Assembly (NCBI RefSeq): GCF_009914765.1
Contig: NZ_WYDS01000019.1
Span: 37,146-101,145, forward strand
Direction: 5' to 3'
From: Halodesulfovibrio sp. MK-HDV
Lineage (GTDB): Bacteria; Desulfobacterota; Desulfovibrionia; Desulfovibrionales; Desulfovibrionaceae
Length of the DNA: 64,000 nucleotides
Each line of letters starts with the position of its first letter. Positions within the stretch are counted from its first letter, which is position 1. The translations under genes were made by a program, and so were the position numbers. Under the pieces are notes generated by a model. The model worked only from the letters and a program-made list of their open reading frames with translations, was not told the origin of the DNA and did no database searches. Of this stretch, positions 25,824 through 35,135 are shown piece by piece.

Positions 25824-26165
25824 TTTTGCTTCCTTATTTCCTGTCGCTCAAATAAAAAAAAGGAGGCCCCTGCAAAAAGGCCACCCCGTAAACGACGGCC
25901 TCACGGCCACAGGATGTTTTCAGCAAACAGTGTATAGGGCGAACCCTTTATACCCTGCCTTGGCGCGCAACAATAGCACGACAGCAAACGCTGAACTGGT
26001 ATTAACTATGCCCTTACGTATGCAAAGTCAAGGGATGGGGCGGAAAGTTTAGGGGTAGTTGTCAAGCTGTTTTTTTTATAAATGTAAGCGGTTTCTGGCT
26101 TTTATAAAGTTGTGTCGGGCGGAAGAATATAAAACCGACACACTTATAATGTTATAGGCGGGAAT
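25824..26165. other. intergenic region between rimP and rrf2
   Basis: About 340 bp. It holds the leader and promoter region of the rimP operon, with a GC-rich block at 25863-25915 that can fold into short stems, and a possible weak terminator for rrf2 at about 26110-26142 (TGTGTCGG with CCGACACA). No gene is seen. The two neighbours read in the same direction. Confidence 0.5.
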
Positions 26166-26615
26166 TTAGACCCGAGGTGGAACAGAATCCGGCTGATTTT
26201 TAGGGCACAGTGACGTGTCGCGGATAAGGTCAGCTAACGAGAACTGATTGAGCTTGTGGTACATGGCTTTTGATGCTTCTTCCCACATGGTGCGGGTGAG
26301 GCATACGTGGATGCGTGGACAGCAGGAATGATTTTCATCACAGCCGTAGCATGGTTCCGTATTTTCCAGTGCCTGTACCAGTTCTCCCAGCCGTATTCTG
26401 GATGGGTTGCGTGAGAGGTGGTAGCCACCTTTGGCACCTAACGTGCTGTTAAGGTAGCCTTCCTTTTTAAGGTCACGCATAAGTTTTTCTAAATACTTAA
26501 TGGATATTTCCTGCCGCATGGCCACGTCTTTAATGGAGACAGGGCCGTCCTCCTCGTTCATTGCGATGTCGAGGAGCATACGTGTTGCGTAGCGGCTTCT
26601 TGTGGTGAATTTCAT
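26166..26615 (-). CDS. rrf2: Rrf2 family transcriptional regulator
   Basis: A 149-residue Rrf2-family winged-helix regulator, the family named from the gene downstream of hmc in Desulfovibrio vulgaris, where its loss raises hmc expression. The N-terminal HTH (MKFTTRSRYATRMLLDIA, then VSIKDVAMRQEISIKYLEKL and LGAKGGYHL) is standard. A Cys cluster follows (EPCYGC, then SCCPRIHVC), like the Fe-S ligands of IscR/NsrR relatives, and a further Cys sits near the C-terminus, so redox or Fe-S sensing is likely. It follows rrf1 by 20 bp. Confidence 0.93.
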   Translation of the reverse strand: MKFTTRSRYATRMLLDIAMNEEDGPVSIKDVAMRQEISIKYLEKLMRDLKKEGYLNSTLGAKGGYHLSRNPSRIRLGELVQALENTEPCYGCDENHSCCPRIHVCLTRTMWEEASKAMYHKLNQFSLADLIRDTSLCPKNQPDSVPPRV

Positions 26616-26635
26616 AATTCGAACCGGGGTAAAAG

Positions 26636-26992
26636 CTATTCGCCGAGAGTCTGTCGGATAATGGTGAGCATTCTGTCGGGATCAAATGGCTTGGTTACTG
26701 TCGCCACAGCATTGGGAATGGCCTGATGAATCTCTTTAGGGCCACCCACAAAAATGAACGGAGTTTCCCTGTTGTAATTGCCGGAAGCAAGCTGCTTGTA
26801 GACCACTGCGCCAGAGTCGTTGCGCATTTCCATATTCAGGGTGATCAAATCAAACGGTGTTCCGGATGCAAGGTTGAGGGCAGTGTTGCCGTTCTGTGCA
26901 CCCACAGCATCGTAATCACCAGACTGTAGGAAATTGATCATGTACTCGAGGACATTCGGGTCATCCTCAACAACAAGGATACGTTTTCTCAT
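26636..26992 (-). CDS. rrf1: Rrf1 receiver-domain protein (degenerate phosphoacceptor)
   Basis: A 118-residue stand-alone receiver domain. The acidic pocket VVEDDP (residues 7-12) and the conserved Lys in TKPF are present, but the position of the phosphorylated Asp is Asn-53 (LITLNMEM), and the Thr/Ser of the fourth strand is replaced (FIFVGG). It should therefore not be phosphorylated in the usual way. The start at 26992 is chosen because GAAGAG lies before it and the domain begins there; an upstream ATG at 27112 would translate through a terminator hairpin. In D. vulgaris rrf1 and rrf2 are at the end of the hmc operon. Confidence 0.9.
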   Translation of the reverse strand: MRKRILVVEDDPNVLEYMINFLQSGDYDAVGAQNGNTALNLASGTPFDLITLNMEMRNDSGAVVYKQLASGNYNRETPFIFVGGPKEIHQAIPNAVATVTKPFDPDRMLTIIRQTLGE

Positions 26993-27042
26993 ACCGTACT
27001 CTTCGGGATAGACGTTGCGGACACCTGCTGGGCGCCAAAATG

Positions 27043-27082
27043 AAAAACCGGAGCAGAAAGCGGTGTGGCCTTCCGCTCCGGT
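27043..27082 (-). terminator. terminator between hmcF and rrf1
   Basis: Stem ACCGGAGC/GCTCCGGT with inner GCGG/CCGC pairing, followed on the minus strand by TTTTTCATTTT. It lies 158 bp beyond hmcF and 50 bp before rrf1, so rrf1-rrf2 transcription must pass or start at this point. Confidence 0.85.
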
Positions 27083-27240
27083 GGGCATAGCTAATGGATC
27101 GATTGATAACAAACCAGCAAAGTGTGCTACTTCAGCGAAGATTTACTCTTATATACTGTTAAGTATGTTTCGATGGTCTCTTCTCTTTGTATAGTTCACC
27201 GCGCAGTGTTGTTTCAACCTAGCTCAATTAGGTCGAGGGG

Positions 27241-28626
27241 CTATTCTTCCGGAAGCTGCATGTGCTCAGGAACAATCGCCATTTTGATAAGCAGTGGCTT
27301 GAGGAATGACCAGCGGATGCCGATTTCGTATTCCTCTTCGAGGTCGCGGATAGCGTCCCAGCAGTTATGGCAAGGTGCAATAACAAGCTTACAGCCAGTT
27401 GCAAGAATCTGATCGCGTTTGGTCTGGAGCGCTTTGTTACGTTGCTTACGGTATTTACCGATGCCGTTAAAGCCACCACCACCGCCACAACAGTAGTTGT
27501 GTTCACGGTTAGGACCCATTTCGCGGAAGTCTTCAGCAATGTAGCTCATGATTTCACGGGTAGCTTTAGCTAAGCCGTGGTTACGCACGTAGTTACAGGA
27601 ATCCTGAAGAGTAACAGGTTCTTTAATCTTTTTCTCAGGGTCGATTTTGATTTTACCGGTGCGCAGTGCTTCTGCAACCCATTCAACATAGTGAATGTAT
27701 GGTGCAGGCGGCAGACCGTCTTCACGACCAGTCCAGTAAGGACCTTCGATTACGGTTGCGCGGTGTGCGTGACCGCACTCGGTACCGATAACACGCTTTG
27801 GACGGAGACGTTCAATAGCGTCATATACGGATTGAACCTGCATTTTGCATGCTGCCCAGTCTCCTGCGAACATGGAGAGGGACGTCTGCTCCCAACCTTT
27901 ACTTGGCACTGTCCAGTTTTCACCTGCAAGGTGGAAAAGGATAGCTGCTTCTGCAAGATCTTCAGGGTAATGTTTTGGCTCACGAGCGTTAAGAGTGTAC
28001 ATGATGTCTGCGTCTTCCTTATCAACAGGAATTTCCAGACCCGGCCACTCTTCGCCGTATTCATCAGCCATCCACTCACAGGTATCAACCCAGTCTTCTG
28101 TGGTAACGTCCATCTGTGCGTTGTACACACGGTGCATACCGGAGCCGATTTTCATTTCCCAAGGTACAAAACCCTGAGAGTTAAGAATACCGCGCAGGTA
28201 GCTGAACATAATACCCATGTCGATGCCGTGCGGACAGTACATGCCACAACGGTTACAACATGTGCACTGTGACCATGCAACGTCCACGCAATGGCGCATG
28301 AACTCGTTGGTCACTTTACCTTTTTTCTTAACCAGTACACCAAGGGTAGACTGGATTTTGTATGCAGGAACCTGTTTAGGATCGCGATCGTTTACGCGGT
28401 ACAGGAAGCAGGAATCTGCACACATGCCACAGTGGGCACATATTTCGAGCCACGTACGGGTACGGGACTGACAAGTTTTTTCGATTAAGGCAGCAATGGC
28501 GTCGGAATCAACGTCGAGTGCTTTCATTTCTTCGTAGTACTGAGCGCCACCTTTGTCGCCAAGCAGAGATTTAAGTTCTGCTTCGCTGCCAATAGGTGTG
28601 GTGTTACAAAAAGTACCTTGAGGCAT
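27241..28626 (-). CDS. hmcF: HmcF, CCG-domain iron-sulfur protein of the Hmc complex
   Basis: A 461-residue cytoplasmic Fe-S protein of the HdrD/DsrK type. Two [4Fe-4S] ferredoxin motifs are seen: [11 protein letters not shown] near residue 63 and [11 protein letters not shown] near 120. Two CCG-type Cys-rich modules follow, with CGHAHR in the first and CCGGGGG plus APCHNCWD in the second. It is thought to pass electrons between the membrane part of Hmc and a cytoplasmic thiol/disulfide or other partner. It is the last hmc gene, 23 bp after hmcE, with a terminator downstream. Confidence 0.95.
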   Translation of the reverse strand: MPQGTFCNTTPIGSEAELKSLLGDKGGAQYYEEMKALDVDSDAIAALIEKTCQSRTRTWLEICAHCGMCADSCFLYRVNDRDPKQVPAYKIQSTLGVLVKKKGKVTNEFMRHCVDVAWSQCTCCNRCGMYCPHGIDMGIMFSYLRGILNSQGFVPWEMKIGSGMHRVYNAQMDVTTEDWVDTCEWMADEYGEEWPGLEIPVDKEDADIMYTLNAREPKHYPEDLAEAAILFHLAGENWTVPSKGWEQTSLSMFAGDWAACKMQVQSVYDAIERLRPKRVIGTECGHAHRATVIEGPYWTGREDGLPPAPYIHYVEWVAEALRTGKIKIDPEKKIKEPVTLQDSCNYVRNHGLAKATREIMSYIAEDFREMGPNREHNYCCGGGGGFNGIGKYRKQRNKALQTKRDQILATGCKLVIAPCHNCWDAIRDLEEEYEIGIRWSFLKPLLIKMAIVPEHMQLPEE

Positions 28627-28649
28627 TGTTATCTCCTAGCGGCTTACTG

Positions 28650-29330
28650 TTACCACGGGAATGCGATATCGCGTTTAGCGCCACCGCGTTTGATGTTGTA
28701 ATCCATGCCGAGCTGACCACGGGACATGAAGAACAGTACGATGTGGGACAGCTTGGTAAATGGTGCCAGAAGCAGCAGAGCTTCACCGGTAAGGATATGG
28801 CAAACAAGCCAGAAATCGTAGTTACCGATATGCAGACGAGCGATAAAGCCGGTTACGAAAGGCGCTACGGAAATAGCGAGAATGAACCAATCGTAAGGTG
28901 TTGTAAGAATGCGAACTTCAGGAAGCGCGATACGACGGATAGCAAGCATTAAGCCACCGATGATCGCGAGAACTGTAAGTGCATCTGCAACGCCGGACGG
29001 TAACGTCGGCAGGCTGAAGCCGAATGCCATTTTAAGAAGTTCCTGGTGGCCGAGCAGGAAAAGCGGAAGCAACACTGCGCCGATATGGAACAGGAAGAAT
29101 GCTACTGCCATGAAAGGCTGTTCGCGCCAACCGTAAGTGCCGCCCGGAGTGAGCCAGCAACGGATGGAGTGAAGTGCGCCACGAAGGCCGAGAGACATGT
29201 GCGGCTTATATGCTACACGGTCAAGCTGCCAGCTAAGACCGCGTACGTACATTACGGCACGAACTGTGAGACCGCCGAAGAATACCAGCAGTGATATCCA
29301 CAGCATCGGTCCGGTAAGAAATGCTATCAT
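28650..29330 (-). CDS. hmcE: HmcE, cytochrome b-like membrane subunit
   Basis: A 226-residue integral membrane protein with about five hydrophobic segments, related to NarI/DsrM-type b-haem subunits. Candidate haem ligands are histidines in FLFHIGAVLLPLFLLGH and in WLVCHILTGEALLLLAP plus KLSHIVLFF. It would carry electrons across the membrane between the periplasmic and cytoplasmic parts of Hmc. It lies between hmcD and hmcF in the conserved order. Confidence 0.93.
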   Translation of the reverse strand: MIAFLTGPMLWISLLVFFGGLTVRAVMYVRGLSWQLDRVAYKPHMSLGLRGALHSIRCWLTPGGTYGWREQPFMAVAFFLFHIGAVLLPLFLLGHQELLKMAFGFSLPTLPSGVADALTVLAIIGGLMLAIRRIALPEVRILTTPYDWFILAISVAPFVTGFIARLHIGNYDFWLVCHILTGEALLLLAPFTKLSHIVLFFMSRGQLGMDYNIKRGGAKRDIAFPW

Positions 29331-29372
29331 TGTTATCTCCTTGTCTTGAGGGAGGTTGCCCTCCCGTCATGA

Positions 29373-29516
29373 CTAGTACTTTCTCATTTTTTCTTCTCTG
29401 CCGGTCAGGAATGACCAGTAACCGACAAAGCTGACCAGTGCCACACCCATCAACACGTATGTGATGGTCTTGGTGTGGAGCATAAAGTCGTGGAGAGTAT
29501 AGATAATGTTTTCCAT
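29373..29516 (-). CDS. hmcD: HmcD, small membrane subunit
   Basis: A 47-codon gene read from ATG at 29516 to TAG at 29373, easily missed because of its size. It encodes one hydrophobic helix (TYVLMGVALVSFVGYWSFL) between short polar ends, starting MENIIYTLHDFM and ending EEKMRKY. Size and place between hmcC and hmcE match HmcD of D. vulgaris, a small membrane protein of unknown role in the complex. The preceding gene ends 16 bp upstream and GGAGG precedes the ATG. Confidence 0.92.
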   Translation of the reverse strand: MENIIYTLHDFMLHTKTITYVLMGVALVSFVGYWSFLTGREEKMRKY

Positions 29517-29532
29517 AGTATTAACCTCCGGA

Positions 29533-30693
29533 CTAATGAGCGTCTTTGTACTCCGGATGCTCGAACAAAACAGGCATCCGGGTAGTGATGAAGCGGTACG
29601 CTGTAATAATAAGCGTCACGACAAAAATAGAAATGCCGATTTCCATGAGGCTAGGGAAGTAACGTTCAGCAGCCGGGAGCTGCCAGTTGTATGCAACCAT
29701 GCTCACGTTGAAACGGTTTACTACGATACCAAGTACGCCAAGCACGGATGCGATGCGTACAATCTTCAGATTCCTTTCACGTACGCCGATTGCGTAGAGG
29801 AAAGAAGGAAGCAGTACAAAACCGAACATTTCAACAAGGAAGATAGCACCGTAACCAGTTGCAAGGTACTGCCAGTCGTTGTCCATTGTGATGTCGAACA
29901 GCTTGATGAAGAAGTAACCGGCGAGAATGAAGGAGGCAGCTTTTGCAAAGCCGAATGCCACGCCGTTAGCTTCTTTAAGATGTGTTTCGTCCATCATACG
30001 GTGCAGACCTTTATGAGCCAGAGTGCCTTCAAAAATTACCATGGAAGCACCAGCCACCATGGAGGAGATGAAGAAGAACACCGGCATAAAGCTGGAGTAC
30101 CAAAGCGGATGAAGCTTACCCGGTGCGATGAGGAACAACGCGCCAAGGGAGCTCTGATGCATGGTGGAAAGTACAACACCCATAATGGTAAGAGGCAGGG
30201 TAAGCTTTAATGCAATGTTGCGAAGCTTACGCATACCGAGCCATTCGAATGCTGCAGGTGACCACTCTATAAAAAGTACTGATACGTAGAGGGAAACACA
30301 CAAGCCAACTTCGAAAAGAAGGGATGTGGTGCCCTGAGAGTATACCAGTGGGTATGGGAGTCTCCATGGGTGACCCAGATCGTACAGAAGAGCAATAACT
30401 ACAAAGAAGTAGCCAAGAAAAGCGGTAGTGATAGCAGGACGCACTGCGGAATGGTAGTGCTTCATGCCGAAGAGGTAGCAGGATGCGGAGGCTACATAAC
30501 CACCGGCAGCCAATGCTACACCACACATCAGGTCGAAACCGATCCACAGACCCCAAGGGTTGTTGTCGTCGAGGTTGGTTACGGCGCCGATACCTTTATA
30601 GAAACGCAGGAAGGTAAGAACCAGACCACCAGCAATAATGATAGCGGTAAGGATGTTTCCGGCGTGCCAGAAGTTTTTTTGATCGTTACTCAT
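29533..30693 (-). CDS. hmcC: HmcC, NrfD-like integral membrane subunit
   Basis: A 386-residue polytopic membrane protein of the NrfD/PsrC family with about ten hydrophobic helices, for example LTAIIIAGGLVLTFLRF near the start and GYFFVVIALLYDLGHP near residue 100. It anchors the HmcB ferredoxin subunit and takes part in quinone or electron exchange at the membrane. Its ATG overlaps the hmcB stop by one base (TAATG), so the two are translationally coupled. Confidence 0.94.
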   Translation of the reverse strand: MSNDQKNFWHAGNILTAIIIAGGLVLTFLRFYKGIGAVTNLDDNNPWGLWIGFDLMCGVALAAGGYVASASCYLFGMKHYHSAVRPAITTAFLGYFFVVIALLYDLGHPWRLPYPLVYSQGTTSLLFEVGLCVSLYVSVLFIEWSPAAFEWLGMRKLRNIALKLTLPLTIMGVVLSTMHQSSLGALFLIAPGKLHPLWYSSFMPVFFFISSMVAGASMVIFEGTLAHKGLHRMMDETHLKEANGVAFGFAKAASFILAGYFFIKLFDITMDNDWQYLATGYGAIFLVEMFGFVLLPSFLYAIGVRERNLKIVRIASVLGVLGIVVNRFNVSMVAYNWQLPAAERYFPSLMEIGISIFVVTLIITAYRFITTRMPVLFEHPEYKDAH

Positions 30694-31799
30694 TATGCAT
30701 CTCCCTCAGGCTTGGAGCTTTCTTCTACTTCTTCGCTCTCAGGGTTCTGAAGTGCAGCAAGCTTTTCCTCAAACTCTTTCTCAGCGTTAGCGACAGCTTT
30801 TTTTGTTTCGCGTGTAATGGAAGCTTCTTTATCTTTAGCAGCTTTTGCCATTGCAGCTTTAAGCTTGTCTTCAGCAGCTGACTGAGTTTCGGTAACAGCC
30901 TGTGCTACAGCAGTTTTCTGGTCTTCAGCAGCGATTTTTTCTTTACGCTTGCTGATTGCGTATGCACCAGTGAGCAGTACAGGCCAGATGCCTACTACCA
31001 TTGGTACAGCGCCAAGAGCGCCTGCTGTAAGTTCCGGAGCGGACTTTTTGCCAACTACAGGCTGACCAACTTCGGTATGTTTTACCGGAGCAAGGTAGAG
31101 CCAGTTGGTTCCGCCAGCTTCTGTTTCGCCGTAAATTTTCTTTACGTAACGATCAGGGTGCTTGCGGATACGTTCGCGTGCGATATCAATAAGGTCAGAA
31201 CGCTTACCAAAGGTGAGGGCTTCTTTAGGACATGATTGAACACAGCCTGGAAGTTTGCCTTCTTTAATGAGCGGGTGACACATAGTACATTTCTGAATGA
31301 GTGGATCTAATGGATCTTCGTATTCAAAAGTAGGAACGGAGAATGGACACGCGATCATGCAGTAGCGACAACCAACACAAACGTCGCCGTTGTAAGTAAC
31401 GGAGCCGTCGGAGTTTTTGGTGAACGCTTTAACAAAACATGCGGATGCACATGCTGGTTCCATGCAGTGGTTACACTGCTGTTTACGGAAGATAGGGTGA
31501 TCCAGACCGGCAACATTGTACTTATTAACTACAGTGTGCGTGGTGGAGTTGGTTCTGCGTTTAGTATCCAAAACTGAGAGGTCATCGAATGGCTTCTCTG
31601 GTTTCGGGAAGTTGTTTACTGTATTACAGCCCTCTTCACATTTGCGACAACCGATACAACGGCTGCTGTCGTGCAGCACGCCCATTGCATCTGGGTATCC
31701 ATCAAATGAAGCGTTGCTGGCAGCTTTCGCCTTAGTAGTTCCCAAGGTGGAAGCAATACCGGCGCCGCCAAGCAGGCTTAGGAATTTTCTGCGATGCAT
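30693..31799 (-). CDS. hmcB: HmcB, periplasmic four-cluster ferredoxin subunit
   Basis: A 368-residue protein with a Tat-like N-terminus ([14 protein letters not shown]). Four Cys groups follow: [36 protein letters not shown] and CTMCHP with CVQSCP, as in NrfC/DmsB-type proteins with four Fe-S clusters. A hydrophobic helix near residues 250-272 would anchor it, and the last 95 residues are a charged Ala/Lys/Glu coiled-coil. It links the haems of HmcA to HmcC. It lies 16 bp downstream of hmcA. Confidence 0.95.
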   Translation of the reverse strand: MHRRKFLSLLGGAGIASTLGTTKAKAASNASFDGYPDAMGVLHDSSRCIGCRKCEEGCNTVNNFPKPEKPFDDLSVLDTKRRTNSTTHTVVNKYNVAGLDHPIFRKQQCNHCMEPACASACFVKAFTKNSDGSVTYNGDVCVGCRYCMIACPFSVPTFEYEDPLDPLIQKCTMCHPLIKEGKLPGCVQSCPKEALTFGKRSDLIDIARERIRKHPDRYVKKIYGETEAGGTNWLYLAPVKHTEVGQPVVGKKSAPELTAGALGAVPMVVGIWPVLLTGAYAISKRKEKIAAEDQKTAVAQAVTETQSAAEDKLKAAMAKAAKDKEASITRETKKAVANAEKEFEEKLAALQNPESEEVEESSKPEGDA

Positions 31800-31815
31800 A
31801 ATTGCTCCTTGATTC

Positions 31816-33372
31816 CTAGTTAGCGCGTGCGGCGTGGCAGCCTGCGCACTCAGTGTTCTGTGGCTTCTGAATATTCATTTCGGTGTGACAGGTCATGCAC
31901 TGCTGATGGTAAGCAGCTTTAAGACCCGGACGGTCACCGTTTTTGAATGCTTCGCCATGACAGCTCTGACATTTTGGAGGCTTGATGCTTACAGGGCTCT
32001 GATGGTGACAGGCCTGACATACTTTGCCTTTTTCAGCGTGGAAGCTACCAGCAAGTTTGCTGTCCGCAGTTGCGTTAAGCAATGTTGCAACGATTTTGCG
32101 GTGCGGCATGTTGGATGCTTCGTACTTGTCTGCAAGAGCGTCAATTTTGACGAATTCAGGGATCTCTTCAGCGGTGTAGGTCACTGTGCCAGCTTCACGA
32201 GCGGTAACAACGGAAGCAGCAACTGCGTTACGTTCTTTTTTGCTCATTTTTGCTGCCTGTTCAGTGGTAACGCCGTTAGCGTTATGACAGGTTGCACAAG
32301 ACTGTTCGTTGAAGTTCTGAACTGGAATCATGGAGTGACAGCCTGCACAAGTAGGATCCTGTGCAACACGCATTGCGTGACAACCAACACAGCTTGCGGA
32401 AGACTTAGCGTCGTGCATATCGCCGTAGAGTGGTTTAAAGCCGTCTTTTTCGTTGCCGATGCCGTTAATGTGGCAAGTGCTGCAATCTTTTACGTTAGCT
32501 TCATGGAACTTGTGGTTAAATGCCACAGGTGCGATGTCGCTTTTTGCAGAACTGTTCGGAACGATGAGAAGAGTATCCGGCTGACCGCGTTTGAGGCGTT
32601 TAGCAGGTACTTTTTTCATTTCTTTCTGGGCAGAAGCGCTGTGACAGCCTGCACAGGTAACAGGACCTGTAAATGCAGCGTCTATTTTCGCTTCGCTCAT
32701 GTGACAGCTGATACAGCTGCTGTGTGCTGCGGATTTAGGGCTTTCGTATTTTACAAAGCCGTCACCGTAGCCGTTATCGTTGTCTTCAGTGCCCGGTACG
32801 TAGGTAGCGGTACCAGCAACAACATCAACGTTCATGTGGCAAGCGCCACAATTTTCGTTCTGCTGTGAAACAACGATCTTTTTAGAAGAAATATGGCGGA
32901 AGTGCAGTGACTTATCCATTTTGATAGGCTGGCGTTTTGCCACCATATCAGGGTTTGGATTGTGACATGTACGACATTCGCTTTCCAGAGGACCTGTGTC
33001 CTGTCCGGCTTTAGCCATGTCGGCATGACAGCCAATACAGTTTTGGTGGTATACGTCCTGCAATTGTTTTGCAGACATATCACCTGTTCTTTTAAAAGTA
33101 AGACTCATGCTGTCGCCGTCTTTTTCATGACAACTAGCACAGTCTTTATCCATTTTTTTCAGCGCATCAGTATGCAAATCGTGGCGATACGTAACGGCTG
33201 GCAATTCCATATCACCAAGCTTACCGATAACATCAATTTTAATGATATCAGAATGTTGCTCAGCAGGAGCAGCTGTTACATTAGAGCTGTGTGCTGTAAT
33301 ACCGACGACCGATACAAGCGCTACAACCATCAGCATACCCGCCAAGCGAAGCAGTGATCTTCCCTTCATCAT
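31816..33372 (-). CDS. hmcA: HmcA, high-molecular-weight multihaem cytochrome c
   Basis: A 518-residue precursor with an N-terminal signal peptide (hydrophobic [18 protein letters not shown]) for export to the periplasm. I count 14 CxxCH haem motifs and no longer CxnCH variant; the D. vulgaris protein is known as a 16-haem cytochrome. Numerous other His residues can serve as sixth ligands. HmcA takes electrons from periplasmic hydrogenases through type I cytochrome c3 and passes them to the membrane Hmc subunits. It is the first gene of the operon, with AAGGA before its start and a long structured leader. Confidence 0.95.
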   Translation of the reverse strand: MMKGRSLLRLAGMLMVVALVSVVGITAHSSNVTAAPAEQHSDIIKIDVIGKLGDMELPAVTYRHDLHTDALKKMDKDCASCHEKDGDSMSLTFKRTGDMSAKQLQDVYHQNCIGCHADMAKAGQDTGPLESECRTCHNPNPDMVAKRQPIKMDKSLHFRHISSKKIVVSQQNENCGACHMNVDVVAGTATYVPGTEDNDNGYGDGFVKYESPKSAAHSSCISCHMSEAKIDAAFTGPVTCAGCHSASAQKEMKKVPAKRLKRGQPDTLLIVPNSSAKSDIAPVAFNHKFHEANVKDCSTCHINGIGNEKDGFKPLYGDMHDAKSSASCVGCHAMRVAQDPTCAGCHSMIPVQNFNEQSCATCHNANGVTTEQAAKMSKKERNAVAASVVTAREAGTVTYTAEEIPEFVKIDALADKYEASNMPHRKIVATLLNATADSKLAGSFHAEKGKVCQACHHQSPVSIKPPKCQSCHGEAFKNGDRPGLKAAYHQQCMTCHTEMNIQKPQNTECAGCHAARAN

Positions 33373-33907
33373 AGTGGCAGTCCTTTCGATGAAATATTAA
33401 CTCGTCCTCAGACACCCCTTAGCCATCAGCCTCCTGAGAGTTCCCCAACTTCAAGAGAAAAGCAGAACCGCGCAGAACTAACCATGCGGCCTAAGGCACT
33501 GTGGCAGTCTGGATATGTATGCGGTTGCACGAGCGTCGCAATAAATGCTTGCTCAATAACTCATCAACAAAGCGTAGATTTTAAAGCCTACCGATTCGGT
33601 ATGAGTTATTATCATACCGAGGGGGTAGGGTATTTGTAAGGTTTCGTCAAGAGAGCGGGCAGGAGTGTGTGCTTTAGTTTTCAACTGTAAGTGTCTGAAA
33701 AAACAATAGAAAAAAAGCTTGTTCTAAATTAGACAAAAAAAGTAGGAATTATTGTCCATCGTCACAGTGGACAATAAAAACGGATTTTTCCAAAAGTAGT
33801 GTCTTGGCAAAAAACAGTGTAAAATGCTCGAAAATGATGCTCAGGTACAAGCCCAAAAAAACAGCGTGCTCTGAGCTGTCCTAATATAAAAAAAGGATGA
33901 CATTGTT
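33373..33907 (-). promoter_or_regulatory. hmc upstream/leader region with competing inverted repeats
   Basis: About 535 bp between divergent hmcA and the isomerase-like gene. It holds (i) TCGGTATGA/TCATACCGA at 33596-33620, (ii) AATAACTCAT at 33555-33564, complementary to ATGAGTTATT at 33601-33610, which overlaps (i) so the two hairpins exclude each other, and (iii) a 10-bp dyad TTATTGTCCA/TGGACAATAA at 33749-33777 closer to the divergent gene. These are candidates for hmc attenuation and for an operator. No -10/-35 pair is clear. Confidence 0.45.
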
Positions 33908-34714
33908 ATGAGTCTGTTCGTAAATTTGCCGCTTAGTTTCGCAGCTAAAGAACCGCGGTACATTGATATGCTGATAGAGCAAGGTGTTTCGCCCGAACTG
34001 GGTATGGATACTTATGCAGTTCAAGATCTCGACATGCACTGGCATACAAAAACCGCCGCACGGTTCGCGGATGCAGGGCTTTCTTGTGGGATTCATCTTC
34101 CTTTTTTCGACCTCGCACCGGGCAGCTTGAATGACCACATTTTAGAAGCAACACGGGCAACGCTCCTGAAAGCGATCGAAATTTCACAAGCCTATAAACC
34201 AACTCATTTTGTAGGACATCCGAACTATGAAGCAGGGCAACACAATCTCTATTACGGTGATTGGCTTTCCCGCTCTCACGAAACATGGTCACAGTTACTC
34301 AAGCAAGATCAGTCCAATGCTCAGTTATTTTTGGAAAACACCTTTGAATTAACACCAAAGCCGCTTGTTGATCTTGTCCAGTCGTTACCAGCGAACCGCG
34401 TCGGGCACTGTTTTGACGTCGGGCACTGGCACTCTTTCGCCAAAGGTTACCAAAATAACGACCTTCTCGAGTGGCTTAACGCCTTTTCGCCGCGTCTTGG
34501 GCATCTACATCTTCACGACAACGACGGTTCAGGGGATCAGCATCTTGCCCTCGGCACGGGAACAATTCCGCTTCTTGAGCTCTTTGATTACATTCAAGCA
34601 AACGAGCTTTCACCATCAGCTACGCTTGAACCGCACACCGAAGATGCGTTCCCAGCGTCCATCGAGTATCTCGAAGCGCACAGCATGTCGGTCTGTTTTC
34701 TTGCTGAGGGGTAA
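33908..34714 (+). CDS. sugar phosphate isomerase/epimerase-like TIM-barrel protein
   Basis: A 268-residue protein of the xylose isomerase-like TIM-barrel (AP endonuclease 2) superfamily. Metal-binding positions are seen at GIHLPFFDL, FVGHPNY, LENTFE, GHCFDVGHWHSF and HLHLHDNDG, with a final Glu in TLEPHTED. The superfamily includes sugar isomerases and endonuclease IV; the exact substrate is not evident. It is a single-gene unit divergent from hmcA and is followed by a hairpin repeat and a bidirectional terminator. Confidence 0.78.
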   Translation: MSLFVNLPLSFAAKEPRYIDMLIEQGVSPELGMDTYAVQDLDMHWHTKTAARFADAGLSCGIHLPFFDLAPGSLNDHILEATRATLLKAIEISQAYKPTHFVGHPNYEAGQHNLYYGDWLSRSHETWSQLLKQDQSNAQLFLENTFELTPKPLVDLVQSLPANRVGHCFDVGHWHSFAKGYQNNDLLEWLNAFSPRLGHLHLHDNDGSGDQHLALGTGTIPLLELFDYIQANELSPSATLEPHTEDAFPASIEYLEAHSMSVCFLAEG

Positions 34715-34735
34715 TTTGTAAGTTTTTCATTATGG

Positions 34736-34875
34736 CTCCGACGGGTCTGCGACGCAGTTTTTTTATGTCTCCGACGGCTGGGGAAAACCTTGTTGTAACA
34801 AGGTTCTTCCCCAGACCCCTTTCCAAAAACTTTTATTATGCGATGGAAGCACGTTTGTTAATTCCTCACGCGGCT
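34736..34875 (-). repeat. dispersed hairpin repeat, copy B
   Basis: Read on the minus strand it carries AAGCCGCGTGAGG, AAAAGTTTTTGGAAAGGGG, the hairpin GGGGAAGAACCTTG/CAAGGTTTTCCCC, CCAGCCGTCGGAGACATAA and GACCCGTCGGAG. These blocks match copy C (34960-35110) in order and copy A (2341-2456) in part. It begins about 20 bp after the preceding stop codon. Confidence 0.65.
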
Positions 34876-34897
34876 TAATCCCACTGACTTGAATAAT

Positions 34898-34935
34898 AAA
34901 AAAGGGCTGTCCTAGTTAACTAGGACAGCCCTTTT
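34898..34935. terminator. bidirectional terminator between the isomerase and RND genes
   Basis: A 16-bp perfect palindromic stem AAGGGCTGTCCTAGTT/AACTAGGACAGCCCTT with A-run before and TTTT after, between convergent genes. Confidence 0.88.
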
Positions 34936-34959
34936 ACAGTTCGCGAAAGGTAATGGTGC

Positions 34960-35110
34960 AAAAGCCGCGAGGTGGCGTAAAAAACGGAAGAACCTCGCAG
35001 GTAATAGTTTTTGGAAGGGGGTCTGGGGGAAACTTTTTTTCAAAAAAGTTTCAGCCCAGCCGTCGGAGACATAAAATTCCCCAAAACTCGTCGAAGACCC
35101 GCCGGAGGCA
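34960..35110 (+). repeat. dispersed hairpin repeat, copy C
   Basis: Contains AAAAGCCGCGAGGT (34969-34982 region), AGTTTTTGGAAGGGG at 35007-35020, a hairpin GAAACTTTTTT/AAAAAAGTTTC, CCAGCCGTCGGAGACATAAA at 35056-35075 and GACCCGCCGGAGGC near the end. It lies in inverted orientation to copy B with the terminator between them, and ends some 25 bp before the RND transporter stop codon. Confidence 0.65.
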
Positions 35111-35135
35111 TGCGAGGCAGCAGAGAGACATCCTT

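Noticed and set aside
31834..32868. 344-codon open frame antisense to hmcA
   Set aside because: Produced by the repeated haem-motif codons of hmcA read on the other strand; no start signal.
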